This document shows, one piece after another, positions 37,239 through 45,791 of a stretch of 64,000 nucleotides of DNA. The translations under genes were made by a program, and so were the position numbers. The stretch is from the NCBI GenBank assembly GCA_964511625.1, contig CAZEJG010000003.1, positions 1-64,000 on the forward strand, in the 5' to 3' direction. A model generated the notes under the pieces. That model was not told the origin of the DNA. It ran no database searches and saw nothing but the letters and a program-made list of their open reading frames with translations. Source of the DNA: Pseudohoeflea sp964511625. Lineage in GTDB: Bacteria; Pseudomonadota; Alphaproteobacteria; Rhizobiales; Rhizobiaceae. Each line of letters begins with the position of its first letter. The stretch's first letter is position 1.

Positions 37239-38221
37239 TTCACCACCACCCGGTCCCCGGCCGACAATCCGCTGAGGATCTCGATCATCGGCGTGACCCC
37301 ATCCGAGCCAGGCGTCCGGACGGGGCCGCCCGTCACGACCACGCGTTCGGCGGGTCCGTCCGCGCCCTCCACGGTGACGAAGTCCAGCCCGTTGCGTGTG
37401 GAAACGGCCGTCTCGGGCACGGCGATGGCCTGCCGTTCTCCCACCGGGACTTCGACGGGCACCCGGGCGTCGACGAAGCGGCTGTCGAGGGTCGTGACCT
37501 CGACATCGGCGGTCACCCGCCCGCCCTCGATCTGCGGATAGATCTTGGCCAGCGTGCCGTTCTCCTCGCCGTCGGAGGTGATCACGCGGATTTCCGCACC
37601 CTCGGTGAGCGTCGGCGCCAGCCGCTCGGGCAGCGCCAGTCGCAGGAAATAGCCGCCGCCACCGATCGTCGCCACGGTCTCGCCCGCCATGATGACCGCG
37701 TCACGGGTGACAGGAACCGTCAGCACGAGGCCGTCGACAGGCGCGAGGATTTCGCCCTCGGTCTGCTGTTGTTCGAGGACGGCGCGATTGGCCGTGGTCG
37801 AATCGATCTGCTTGCGCGCCACCTCTGCCGCAGTCTCGAGTTCGTCGAGCCGCTGGCGGGTGACGACGCCCTGCGCGAGCAGTTTCTGCGCGCGTTCGAG
37901 TTCGGCTTCCGCCTTGCGAAGTTGCGAAGCCGACGCGGCCAACTGCGCATCGAGCGCATCGATCTGGTAGCCGATCTTCTCGTCACGGATCCGGCCGATC
38001 GCTTGGCCGGCGGTCACCCGGTCGCCCTCGCTGACTGTCAGCTCGGTCACCACGCCGCCGATGCGGGCGCGGGCAGGGGCGACGTCGCGGGTTTCGATCC
38101 GGCCCTGGACGGTCTTCCACTCGGTCACGCCGACAGGCGCGATGGTGATGGTCTCGGCGAGCGCTCCGCCCGCGAGCGATGCGAAGCCGGCGGCAAGGGC
38201 GGCGTTCATCAATATTTTCAT
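37235..38221 (-). CDS. RND efflux periplasmic adaptor subunit (membrane fusion protein)
   Basis: 328-residue adaptor with a signal peptide (MKILMNAALAAGFASLAGGALA), a short biotinyl-lipoyl half ARIGGVVTELTVSEGDRVTAGQAIGRI, a coiled coil at about 95-155 (QLRKAEAELERAQKLLAQGV), the second lipoyl half APVDGLVLTVPV, and a beta-barrel end. It bridges the pump to an outer-membrane channel. The start at 38221 is chosen because the signal peptide begins there; longer frames have none. It is transcribed before the permease. Confidence 0.9.
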   Translation of the reverse strand: MKILMNAALAAGFASLAGGALAETITIAPVGVTEWKTVQGRIETRDVAPARARIGGVVTELTVSEGDRVTAGQAIGRIRDEKIGYQIDALDAQLAASASQLRKAEAELERAQKLLAQGVVTRQRLDELETAAEVARKQIDSTTANRAVLEQQQTEGEILAPVDGLVLTVPVTRDAVIMAGETVATIGGGGYFLRLALPERLAPTLTEGAEIRVITSDGEENGTLAKIYPQIEGGRVTADVEVTTLDSRFVDARVPVEVPVGERQAIAVPETAVSTRNGLDFVTVEGADGPAERVVVTGGPVRTPGSDGVTPMIEILSGLSAGDRVVVK

Positions 38222-38525
38222 GGTCACGGAACTCCCGGTGTCCGGCATGGGCAGAGGCCTGCTCAACACAGGGAGTCAAAGCCACCGCCTCTATATCCAT
38301 AATCGTTTATATTAATGGATATGTATATGCAATCCGCCGATTGCAAGTCGCGAGGACAGCGTCACGAACGGGGACGGGGGAGTGAGCCGATCAGGGGGCA
38401 AACGCCGGACAAACAGTATTCGAGCCCCGGCCACAAGGCACCGAAGCTTTCCGATCAGGTCGGAAACGCGGGAGATGTTGCAGGAAGACACGAGCCAATC
38501 CGGTGGGGACCGGCTGAACCGTCAC
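38222..38525. promoter_or_regulatory. Upstream region of the RND operon; 3' region of the zinc-ribbon gene
   Basis: 304 bases with no credible gene. A perfect 8-bp palindrome ATATCCAT-N14-ATGGATAT lies at 38293-38300 and 38315-38322 in an AT-rich block that probably holds the RND promoter, likely a TetR-type operator. A hairpin TTTCCGA-TCAGG-TCGGAAA at 38448-38466 sits after the zinc-ribbon gene, without a T-run. Confidence 0.5.
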
Positions 38526-38732
38526 TCAGGGGATGACGGCCGCATCCGGCGTGATCCCCGATCCATGCGTCTCGCTCATCGTGTCCGCCACCAGCTGGCG
38601 CAACTGGCCGATCGGTTTGGAGCAGCTCGAGCAATTGACGATCTCGAACTCCGGAATGCTGCCGACGATCGTGTTGTTTTTCCCGCAATGGTGGCAGGAA
38701 ATCGTGACGGTAGAGTATTCGTATTCTGACAT
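38526..38732 (-). CDS. Small zinc-ribbon protein
   Basis: 68-residue cytoplasmic protein with two CxxC pairs, CHHCGK and CSSCSK, spaced 20 residues, forming a zinc ribbon. A strong AAGGAGGAG ribosome site precedes the ATG. No signal peptide. The tail ETHGSGITPDAAVIP is unstructured. I do not recognise a named family. Partner or nucleic-acid target unknown. Confidence 0.68.
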   Translation of the reverse strand: MSEYEYSTVTISCHHCGKNNTIVGSIPEFEIVNCSSCSKPIGQLRQLVADTMSETHGSGITPDAAVIP

Positions 38733-38891
38733 GTGCTCTCCTCCTTGAGGCGGTGGGAGCGATAGCCGCGGCTAGAACTCTAAAAATATAGTGGGAATGC
38801 GTGTGTCTGTAGTTTTACCTATGAGAGCATAGCAGTTTTACGGGCACATGGATATAGACCGCGCCGAAATAGGCGGAGGCGCGGGGTACGC

Positions 38892-40049
38892 TCAGTAGGC
38901 CTTGCCGCGCGCCGTTACCGGCCAGATCGTCTCCACACGGCCGTGCCGGACGCCGACATACCAGTCATGCAGATTGCAGGTTGGATCACAGTGACCGGGA
39001 ATGAGCCGCAGCCTGTCGCCGACACGGAGCCGACCGTGGCTGTCGGTGAGCGTGCCATGCTCGTCCGATGCCGAGACATAGGCGATGTCGTCGCGCTCGA
39101 AGATCTCGGGCAGGCCGCTGTCGACCGACTGGACCTTCAGACCGGCGTCGCAGACCGCGCGGCCCGGCCGGGCGGTGCTCATCACCGTGGTCAGCAGGAA
39201 GAGCGCATGGTCGAAGCGCTGCGTGCGCCGCCCGTCCTCTTCCTCGATGCGTCGGTAATCGACATCCATGAAGGCGTAGGAGCCACATTGCAGTTCCGTG
39301 TAGAGACGCGACTGGGCCTCGAACTCATAGCTGCCGGTGCCGCCGCCGGTCACGGTCGCGCATTTCAGCGCATTCATCAGCAGCACTTCCACCGCCTCGT
39401 TCGCGCGCTGGATGGATTTCTGAGCAGCGATCCGACGGTCCTCGTAACTGACGATATGCTGCATGGCGCCGTGGTAGGCCTGGATGCCGCCGAAGGTCAG
39501 CCCGTCTGCTGCCGCGATGGCCCGCGCGATCTCTAGCAGGCCGTCCAGTGTGGCCACGCCGCAGCGCTTGCCGCCGGTGTCGTACTCGACCAGACAGGTG
39601 ATCTCGGTCTCGTGCGCCTGCACCGCCGCGGCGAGCGGCGCCACGCCTTCAATGTCGTCGACGCACACCGAGATCGTCGCGCCACCGGCGCACAGGCGGG
39701 CGAGCCGGTCGATCATCAGCGGGTTGCGGACTTCGTTGGAAATCAGGATGTCGGTGATGCCGGCGCGCACGAAAGCCTCCGCCTCGCTCACCTTCTGGCA
39801 GCAGATGCCGCTGGCACCGCCGATCTCCATCTGCAATCGCGCGATGTCGGCGGATTTGTGCATCTTGCCGTGCGGACGGAGTTTTACCCCGTGTGCGCGG
39901 GCGTAGTCGCCCATGCGTTTGAGGTTTGTCTCGAGCACGTCGAGATCGATCAGGAGACACGGGGTCAGGATCTCGTGTTCCCGCATGCCGGGAAGAGCGG
40001 GAATATCGTAGCCGACGGTCAATCCGTCGAGAAACTTGTCAATTTTCAT
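38892..40049 (-). CDS. DSD1-family PLP enzyme (D-threonine aldolase / D-hydroxyamino-acid dehydratase-like)
   Basis: 385-residue fold-III PLP enzyme with an alanine-racemase-like N-terminal barrel. The PLP lysine is expected in VKLRPHGKMHKSADIA. Metal-binding residues sit in the C-terminal PGHCDPTCNLHD, as in D-threonine aldolase and D-serine dehydratase, where zinc or manganese is coordinated. It acts on D-3-hydroxyamino acids; the exact substrate is not certain. The ATG at 40049 is preceded by GGAGG. Confidence 0.85.
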   Translation of the reverse strand: MKIDKFLDGLTVGYDIPALPGMREHEILTPCLLIDLDVLETNLKRMGDYARAHGVKLRPHGKMHKSADIARLQMEIGGASGICCQKVSEAEAFVRAGITDILISNEVRNPLMIDRLARLCAGGATISVCVDDIEGVAPLAAAVQAHETEITCLVEYDTGGKRCGVATLDGLLEIARAIAAADGLTFGGIQAYHGAMQHIVSYEDRRIAAQKSIQRANEAVEVLLMNALKCATVTGGGTGSYEFEAQSRLYTELQCGSYAFMDVDYRRIEEEDGRRTQRFDHALFLLTTVMSTARPGRAVCDAGLKVQSVDSGLPEIFERDDIAYVSASDEHGTLTDSHGRLRVGDRLRLIPGHCDPTCNLHDWYVGVRHGRVETIWPVTARGKAY

Positions 40050-40192
40050 GCCGGGGCCTCCGATGGCGGATTCCCTGTCGGAACGAACGTTTTTCGATAC
40101 TTTTGCGAGTATGCGCCCTTTCGCCGCTCCTTGCAAAGGCAGGCTTGTGGGCCGGACTGCGACCGATTGTATCAAAAGCCTGATTGAGGGGC

Positions 40193-40221
40193 TTGATAGA
40201 CGTCGTTTGGGGGTCTATACG
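40193..40221 (+). promoter_or_regulatory. tRNA-Pro promoter
   Basis: TTGATA (40193-40198), 17-base spacer, TATACG (40216-40221), putting the start of transcription about seven bases before the mature tRNA. Confidence 0.72.
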
Positions 40222-40234
40222 GACGCCGCTGGAT

Positions 40235-40311
40235 CGGAGCGTAGCGCAGCCTGGTAGCGCACCTCGTTCGGGACGAGGGGGTCGGAGGTTCGAATCCTCT
40301 CGCTCCGACCA
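40235..40311 (+). tRNA. tRNA-Pro (anticodon CGG)
   Basis: 77-base tRNA with encoded CCA. Acceptor stem CGGAGCG (40235-40241) with CGCTCCG (40301-40307). D-arm GCGC-AGCCTGGTA-GCGC. Anticodon stem CCTCG/CGAGG around loop TTCGGGA with anticodon CGG at 40269-40271. T-arm GGTTCGAATCC. The tRNA reads codon CCG, a frequent one in this GC-rich genome. The structure is intact, with no integrated element after it. Confidence 0.97.
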
Positions 40312-40316
40312 GCCTG

Positions 40317-40343
40317 AAAACCCGCCGTCACGGCGGGTTTTTT
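40317..40343 (+). terminator. tRNA-Pro terminator
   Basis: Stem CCCGCCG (40321-40327) and CGGCGGG (40331-40337) with a three-base loop, AAAA before and TTTTTT after. Clear intrinsic terminator. Confidence 0.9.
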
Positions 40344-40403
40344 CGTTTCCGCCCCGGTGGGGCGTTTTCATCGTCAGAGCATTCGGACCGCCCCGCTGTT
40401 GTG

Positions 40404-40589
40404 TCACGACACGAGCAATCCGAAGACACCGAGGATGACGAGGGCGGCCAAACCGGCCACCAACAGCGCCTTTCTGGTTCGGCTTCCCAGCGCGATCATT
40501 CCCTGGCGCGTGTCCCGCGCAGAATACTCGCGCATCGGACGCTTGCCGAATCCTCCGTCGAGTTGAAAAAGCCGGTCCGTAAAGCCCAT
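40404..40589 (-). CDS. Small single-pass membrane protein
   Basis: 61-residue protein with a basic N-terminal half and one C-terminal transmembrane helix (KALLVAGLAALVILGVFGLLV). It begins three bases after the BON gene, and its ribosome site GGAG lies inside the end of that gene. No recognised family. Likely co-translated with BON, perhaps as a membrane partner. Confidence 0.6.
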   Translation of the reverse strand: MGFTDRLFQLDGGFGKRPMREYSARDTRQGMIALGSRTRKALLVAGLAALVILGVFGLLVS

Positions 40590-40592
40590 CGC

Positions 40593-41087
40593 CTACTCCG
40601 TCACGTCTGCGGGGATATGACTGTCGACGCCCGACAACTTCAGGCCGTCCGTCACGTTGCGGACGCCCGGTACGGCGAGCGCGACACGCAGCAGTTCGCT
40701 CTTTTCCTCGTCGGTGTCGACGCGCCCTGCAAGCTCGGCAACGCCATTGTGCACCGTGATGGTCAATACTTCGCCATCCAGACCGTTGTTTTCGAGGGCC
40801 GCGGCAATCTGCTCGCCGAGCGCGTCGTCGTCGATCGCCGGATCGACCGAGGACGGGGCGGGTGAGGGCCCGCCGTCGCTGTGGATGGCCGGTTCGTCGG
40901 CTATTTCGGCCGGCGGATGCGCGGCGCTGTCGAAATTGCTGTCGGTCATGCCGTATCCGGCATTGCCCGGCTTGCCATGCGCATCTTCATCCGCGTAGGG
41001 CCAGCCACCGTCGATGTCCCGCGCCTCGTAGTCGCGGAAATCATCCTCGCGGGAGGTCACTGCGGTATCGTGCTTGGGACGTTCCAT
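40593..41087 (-). CDS. BON-domain protein
   Basis: 164-residue soluble protein with no signal peptide. A disordered acidic N-terminus (1-85) is followed by a BON domain (about 88-152: DDALGEQIAAALENNG, LTITVHNGVAELAGRVDTDEEKSELLRVALAVPGVRNVTDGLKL). BON domains bind membranes or lipids and are common in stress proteins such as OsmY. An OsmY role would need export, which is absent here. The small membrane protein downstream could bring it to the membrane. Confidence 0.82.
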   Translation of the reverse strand: MERPKHDTAVTSREDDFRDYEARDIDGGWPYADEDAHGKPGNAGYGMTDSNFDSAAHPPAEIADEPAIHSDGGPSPAPSSVDPAIDDDALGEQIAAALENNGLDGEVLTITVHNGVAELAGRVDTDEEKSELLRVALAVPGVRNVTDGLKLSGVDSHIPADVTE

Positions 41088-41282
41088 GATGAGGCTCCTT
41101 TTCGTCTGTCACAGGATAACGTTTTGGGGCCCGATTGGTTCGCTTGCGCGCTAAAACACGCCGTACAACAAGTCGAACAGGAGAATCCGGAGCGTTGCGG
41201 CGCTCCTGGTCGTGTGAACTCTTGCGACCGATTGGCGAGGCGTGTGGTGAGTTCTGTCGAGACGATTCCAGGCTCACGCAGG

Positions 41283-42341
41283 TCAGGAAACGGCAGCCCG
41301 TTTCTCGAACTGGTAGCCCTTTCGCGTCTGCCCGTAGGTGGAAAAAGCGTACGAACCGGCCTGCCGTGACACGGCCGTGAGGATGAACGCGATCCGATGC
41401 GCGCGGCTTCCGTTTGCGCCCAGAAATTGCTGCAGGTTTTTCAATTGCTTGTCTTCTCGAACAACAACACTTTCGAAGAAGGCCTCGATATCCTCATTCG
41501 ACAGGGCATCGAGTTCGTCGGCCAGCGTATCGATCTTCCATGTCGCTCCGTGGGTGTAACCGTTCCGGATCATCCATTGTGAGAGGCCGATTTCTCCCAC
41601 GCGAACCGTGTGCGGCTTCTCGTTGCGGATCTCCAGATTTTTCCAGAAACGCTCGAACCTCGGGTCGTTCAATGGTCTGGAACCGATGCAGAGAGCATAG
41701 GACTGGTAATGGAATTTTCTGCGCCTGGTATCGAAATCCCATTCTATGGTCTCGAAGTCCTCAGGCGTCGCGCGCAGCACTCCGTAATGGGAGGTCGCTC
41801 CTGCGAAATCGACATCGAGTGCGCGCGCAGCCACAAACCAGTCGACAGGCTGGGGAACGATCCAGACCGAATCGTTCATGATCCAGAGCCTGTCGAGCTG
41901 TTTGAGCCTTGGTGACAGGCGCAGGATCGCATCCCGATATCCTCCAAAATCGTATCCGACATTCGGCCGCTGGATGATCCAGCCGGCTCGCTCGACAAGA
42001 CGTGCCAGATTTGCGTCGCAAAGCGCGAGATTGGAGACGACGACCGGTGTTATGCCGTTTTCGATCATCAGCTCGATGACCTGAAGATGTCCTTCCAGCA
42101 CACCGTCCGTCGGGAAGATCAGATAGATCCCGATCTCTCTCCCGAATGCGATTTTTCCTGTGGTGACGATGACCTTGCGGGACCCGAAGGCGTCATACCA
42201 CCGGCGAAAATAGATCATCCGCGCGAGGGTGACGGGGAAGTTGGCGATCTGCCGACCAATCCGCCTGATTTCTCGACGAATTTTCCAGAAGGGCGGCAAC
42301 TTCATGACCAGACTTTCGGGTCGGAAGGCGCTCTCACTCAT
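41283..42341 (-). CDS. RgpF/rhamnan-synthesis-F-like protein
   Basis: 352-residue protein of the RgpF family, found in glycan assembly and usually needed to transfer or branch rhamnose units. Visible blocks include GWIIQRPNVGYDFGGYRDAI, RLWIMNDSVWIV and WNHG-type RNGYTHGATWKIDTLADEL. The start at 42341 is chosen because GGAGG precedes the ATG and it overlaps the methyltransferase stop by eight bases. An alternative start at 42305 would lose 12 residues. Likely function: surface polysaccharide synthesis. Confidence 0.75.
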   Translation of the reverse strand: MSESAFRPESLVMKLPPFWKIRREIRRIGRQIANFPVTLARMIYFRRWYDAFGSRKVIVTTGKIAFGREIGIYLIFPTDGVLEGHLQVIELMIENGITPVVVSNLALCDANLARLVERAGWIIQRPNVGYDFGGYRDAILRLSPRLKQLDRLWIMNDSVWIVPQPVDWFVAARALDVDFAGATSHYGVLRATPEDFETIEWDFDTRRRKFHYQSYALCIGSRPLNDPRFERFWKNLEIRNEKPHTVRVGEIGLSQWMIRNGYTHGATWKIDTLADELDALSNEDIEAFFESVVVREDKQLKNLQQFLGANGSRAHRIAFILTAVSRQAGSYAFSTYGQTRKGYQFEKRAAVS

Positions 42342-43110
42342 GGCCTCCGCGGGGCCGGTAGACGAACAGTCGGGTCTTCCGACCGTCGCCCACCTCGATG
42401 ACCCGGTCAGGTGTGACCTCGGGCACGGCAAAACTGTTGGAGACGAGGAGCGCACCCGGCCGCATCTCGGCCTTCGCCTTGGCGTAAAGCCGTGCCATCG
42501 GCGCGGGAGAGAGGAAACAGTAGACGATGTCGTACCGGCTCAGATCCTCCTTCCACAGGCTGCGGTAAGCGACGGATGCGCCTCCGCTTTTTCTCCACGG
42601 CAGGAGCCGTGCCCAGGCGAGCGCGAAGACCAGTGGTGCGGTCTCGACACCCGTAACCGCGAGCTCGGGACGCTGGCGCCTGAGCGCCACGAGAACGCTC
42701 CCCGTTCCGCAGCCGAGATCGACGAAGGAGCGCGCACCGGTCTCTGCGACCAGCGTTGCGAGGGCGGCGGCTGTCTTCCGGTTGGTCAGATAGAGCGGCA
42801 CGTCTTCGGACGGCGCGTTCCAGAACAACAGCGCCACGGCCGCAAAGCCTGCAAGATAGAGCCATGCCGGTGCCGCCCCGCCATAGACGAGGCCGACCGG
42901 CAGGAGGAGTTGGAGCGGGATCCAGGCTCGCGGCAACCGGAGGAGAAGGCCGAACAGGCTGGCGGCAGTCGCCTGGGTCGCAACCAGTGCGAAGGGCTCG
43001 ACCGAGGGCAGCAGCGACCAGCGCGCCGCACCCGCCAGGCAGCCTAGCGCCAGCCCTTGGGATGCGGCGAGCTTCAGCCAGTTGCGAATCTGCCTCTGCC
43101 ATCTCGTCAT
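42334..43110 (-). CDS. Membrane-anchored class I SAM methyltransferase
   Basis: 258-residue protein with an unusual layout. An N-terminal part of about 100 residues has three hydrophobic segments (LALGCLAGAARWSLL, LVATQATAASLFGLLLRL, LQLLLPVGLVYGG). A class I methyltransferase domain follows with motif I FVDLGCGTGSVL and motif post-I VTGVETAPL. It overlaps the RgpF gene and is translated first, so it may methylate a glycan or a lipid intermediate at the membrane. No closer family known to me. Confidence 0.72.
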   Translation of the reverse strand: MTRWQRQIRNWLKLAASQGLALGCLAGAARWSLLPSVEPFALVATQATAASLFGLLLRLPRAWIPLQLLLPVGLVYGGAAPAWLYLAGFAAVALLFWNAPSEDVPLYLTNRKTAAALATLVAETGARSFVDLGCGTGSVLVALRRQRPELAVTGVETAPLVFALAWARLLPWRKSGGASVAYRSLWKEDLSRYDIVYCFLSPAPMARLYAKAKAEMRPGALLVSNSFAVPEVTPDRVIEVGDGRKTRLFVYRPRGGHE

Positions 43111-43170
43111 CCCCGACTTGTAGTCAAACCGATGCGCTAAATCGACAGGACCGCACCGTATCTGAACAGC

Positions 43171-43196
43171 AAAAAGCCCCGGCTATGCGGGGCTTT
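43171..43196 (-). terminator. Terminator after the 89-residue stress-type protein gene
   Basis: Stem AAAGCCCC/GGGGCTTT (43173-43180 and 43189-43196) with T-run on the minus strand. Confidence 0.78.
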
Positions 43197-43251
43197 CCGA
43201 AAGGCGTCATGTCTTTTTACAGGGCCTCATGCCCCGGATTTGCTCGATCGC

Positions 43252-43521
43252 TCAGTTGGAGCTGTGCTTGTTCTCGCCGCGGCCGGGCTCGCCTGCATGG
43301 CCGCTCGAGGTGACGGCGACCGGATCGCTGGCCGGGAAAGTGTCTTCCAGACCCTCGTCCAGTTCGTTTTCGTCGTCTTCCCGTTCCTGGCGCGACTTGA
43401 GCTCTTCGCGGGCCGCGGTTTCGGCCATCTCGCGCGTCGAATAGACGGGCGAATGGCGGTTTCCGATCACGAAGCTGTAGCCGTTCAGACGTTGTTCGAT
43501 TTCAAAATTCTCTTTGGTCAT
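43252..43521 (-). CDS. Small acidic conserved protein (LDEGLEDTFPASDPVAV type)
   Basis: 89-residue acidic protein with no signal peptide. The C-terminal motif LDEGLEDTFPASDPVAVTSSG belongs to a small-protein family that recurs in alphaproteobacteria, often near general-stress genes. The N-terminal half (IEQRLNGYSFVIGNRHSPVYSTREMAETAA) is a short domain of unknown fold. An intrinsic terminator follows it. No function can be given. Confidence 0.7.
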   Translation of the reverse strand: MTKENFEIEQRLNGYSFVIGNRHSPVYSTREMAETAAREELKSRQEREDDENELDEGLEDTFPASDPVAVTSSGHAGEPGRGENKHSSN

Positions 43522-43718
43522 GGCTTTACTCCCTTTTGTGCAGAACGTTTGCGGTGCGGAACCGTTCCCTGTGCGGTCTTCCGTTGCGCGAATGTCACAA
43601 CAGTGGGCAATGGGGCCGGTTGCAAGGCGATTTTCCCGCCCGTTTGCAGACTGCTAACCGTTTTTGCCGCAGATTGGCGCCGCGGCAGAAATCACAGACT
43701 CCACAGGATGCCCTTTCG

Positions 43719-44492
43719 ATGACCAGACCGATCCGGATCGCCAGCCTCGCGCTCGCCCTCCTCGTTCCCGCCGCGCTCGTGCCCGCCACCGGCCACGCTC
43801 AGGAGCCCGGCATCGATCTCGAAGTGGGTCTCGGCGGCGGTGTCTCGCCGGCTTTCTTCGGCTCCGACAGCTATATTCTCTCGCCCGTTCCCGTCATCCG
43901 CATCAAGCGCCTGACGCTGCCGAGCGGACGCACTTTCGGTGGCGGCCCGGAGACCGGATTCTCCATCGGTCCGTCCTTTGACTTCATCGGCAAGCGCTCC
44001 GCTGGCGATCATCCTGAACTCGCCGGCCTGAATGATGTCGACGCAGCGATTGAATTGGGCATCGCGGCGAGCTACCGGTTCCAGAACCTGCGTGTCTCGG
44101 GCGCCATCCGCCGCGGCTTCGGCGGCCATGAGGGCGTGCGTGGCGAAGTCGGGGTCGATGCGATCTTCCAGCCGACCGAAAAGCTCTCCGTCTATGCGGG
44201 TCCGCGCTTCGGTTTCGCCGACGACACCTTCACCGACACCTATTTCGGCGTGTCCGCTGCGGAAGCTTTGTCGTCCGCATACCCGGCGACCGACGTCGGC
44301 GGCGGCTTTCTCTCCGCCGGCGTGGAAGTCGGCGCGCGCTACGATTTCGACGAGAAATGGGCCGCCGAGGGCAAGGCTAGCTGGACGCGGCTGCAGGGCG
44401 ACGCGGCGGATTCGCCGATCACCGCGCAGGGCTCGAAGGACCAGTACGGCTTCTCGCTGGCGTTGATCCGCAAGTTCAGCATCGGCTTCTGA
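43719..44492 (+). CDS. MipA/OmpV-family outer membrane protein
   Basis: 257-residue beta-barrel precursor with a signal peptide ending GHAQE. Alternating strands and GIDLEVGLGGGVSPAFFGSDSY, TFGGGPETGFSIGPSFDF and a terminal phenylalanine (SLALIRKFSIGF) fit an outer-membrane barrel of the MipA/OmpV type. E. coli MipA scaffolds murein hydrolases and synthases; elsewhere the role is unclear. The start is chosen at 43719 for the signal peptide. It converges on the cytosine deaminase. Confidence 0.82.
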   Translation: MTRPIRIASLALALLVPAALVPATGHAQEPGIDLEVGLGGGVSPAFFGSDSYILSPVPVIRIKRLTLPSGRTFGGGPETGFSIGPSFDFIGKRSAGDHPELAGLNDVDAAIELGIAASYRFQNLRVSGAIRRGFGGHEGVRGEVGVDAIFQPTEKLSVYAGPRFGFADDTFTDTYFGVSAAEALSSAYPATDVGGGFLSAGVEVGARYDFDEKWAAEGKASWTRLQGDAADSPITAQGSKDQYGFSLALIRKFSIGF

Positions 44493-44516
44493 CCGGCTTT
44501 CGCCGACCGGCGCTCC

Positions 44517-45791
44517 TCAGAACCGCCGGTCGATCGCCTCCGGCCGTCCGGGCAGCGTCAGCCGCATCGGGGATTTCTCCCGCCGCGCGATCACCTTGCC
44601 CTTGGACACGACGAGCAGACGTTGTGCGCGCAGCCGTACCGCTTCCACAGGCCCGCCCGCATCGAGCACGACGAGGCTCGCCACCGCGCCCTTTTCAAGG
44701 CCATAGCCTTCGAGCCCCATGATCGCGGCGTTTTCCGTCGTCACCATGTGGAAGCAGCGGGTCATGTCGGCCGGGCTCGTCATCTGCGCCACGTGCAGCG
44801 CCATGAAGGCGACATCCAGGAGGTCGGCGGTGCCGAGCGAGTACCACGGATCGAGCACGCAATCCTGGCCGAGGCCGACGCGGATGCCGTACTTGATCAT
44901 CTCCGGCACCCGGGTCATCCCGCGCCGCTTCGGATAGGTGTCGTGGCGGCCCTGCAGCGTGATGTTGATCAGCGGATTGGCGATCGCCGCCACGCCGGCC
45001 TCCGCCATCAGCGGCAGCAGTTTCGAGACGTAGTAATTGTCCATCGAGTGCATCGAGGTCAGGTGCGAGCCTGCCGCCCGGCCCTGGAGCCCGAGACGCT
45101 GGGTCTCGTAGACCAGCTGCTCGATATGGCGGGAGAGGGGGTCGTCGCTCTCGTCGCAATGCAGATCGATCATCAGGCCGCGTTCGGCGGCGATCTCGCA
45201 CAGTTCGGTCACCGAACGGCGACCGTCCTCCATGGTGCGCTCGAAATGCGGGATCCCGCCGACCACGTCGACGCCCATGTCGAGTGCCCGGATGGTACAC
45301 TCCTTCGCCGCCGGCGCGCGATAGAGCCCGTCCTGCGGGAAGGCGACCAGCTGGAGGTCGAGATAGTCCTTCACCTTGTCGCGAACCGAAAGCAGCGCCT
45401 CGACGCCCTTCATCCCGTTCTCGTCGGAGGTGTCGACGTGGCTGCGGATGGCGAGCAGCCCCATCGAGGCCGCCCAGTCGCAGTAATCGACCGCCCGTTT
45501 CTCGATTTCCTCGACCGTCTGGATCGGCTTGAGCTCGTTCCACAGCGCGATGCCCTCGAGCAGCGTGCCGGACGCATTGATGCGCGGCGTGCCGTAGGAG
45601 AGCGTCGCATCCATGTGGAAATGCGGGTCGACGAAGGGCGGGCTGACGAGACAGCCGGAGACGTCGATCGTCTCGCCGGCTTCGGCGGAAATGCCGGCCT
45701 CCACCGCGGCGATCTTGCCGCCGGTGATCGCGATGTCGGCCTGTGTTCCGTCGGGCAGCTTGCCGCCTTTGAGCAGGATGTCGAAACTCAT
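44517..45791 (-). CDS. codA: Cytosine deaminase (CodA-like amidohydrolase)
   Basis: 424-residue amidohydrolase converting cytosine to uracil. Metal ligands are visible: FVDPHFHMDATL (HxH), LMIDLHCDESDDPLSRHIEQL (the CodA-type HCDE), SHLTSMHSMDNYYVSK (His), and GQDCVLDPWYSLG (Asp). HVDTSDENG is also CodA-like. Size matches E. coli CodA (427). It overlaps the upstream permease gene by four bases, so it is translated with the BMP-type ABC importer, giving a take-up-and-deaminate pathway. Related deaminases act on isoguanine or other bases, so the substrate is probable, not proven. Confidence 0.88.
   Translation of the reverse strand: MSFDILLKGGKLPDGTQADIAITGGKIAAVEAGISAEAGETIDVSGCLVSPPFVDPHFHMDATLSYGTPRINASGTLLEGIALWNELKPIQTVEEIEKRAVDYCDWAASMGLLAIRSHVDTSDENGMKGVEALLSVRDKVKDYLDLQLVAFPQDGLYRAPAAKECTIRALDMGVDVVGGIPHFERTMEDGRRSVTELCEIAAERGLMIDLHCDESDDPLSRHIEQLVYETQRLGLQGRAAGSHLTSMHSMDNYYVSKLLPLMAEAGVAAIANPLINITLQGRHDTYPKRRGMTRVPEMIKYGIRVGLGQDCVLDPWYSLGTADLLDVAFMALHVAQMTSPADMTRCFHMVTTENAAIMGLEGYGLEKGAVASLVVLDAGGPVEAVRLRAQRLLVVSKGKVIARREKSPMRLTLPGRPEAIDRRF

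Noticed and set aside
40235..40311. tRNA-Pro as an attachment site for an integrated element
   Set aside because: No integrase, no repeated tRNA 3' end and no compositional change follow the tRNA.
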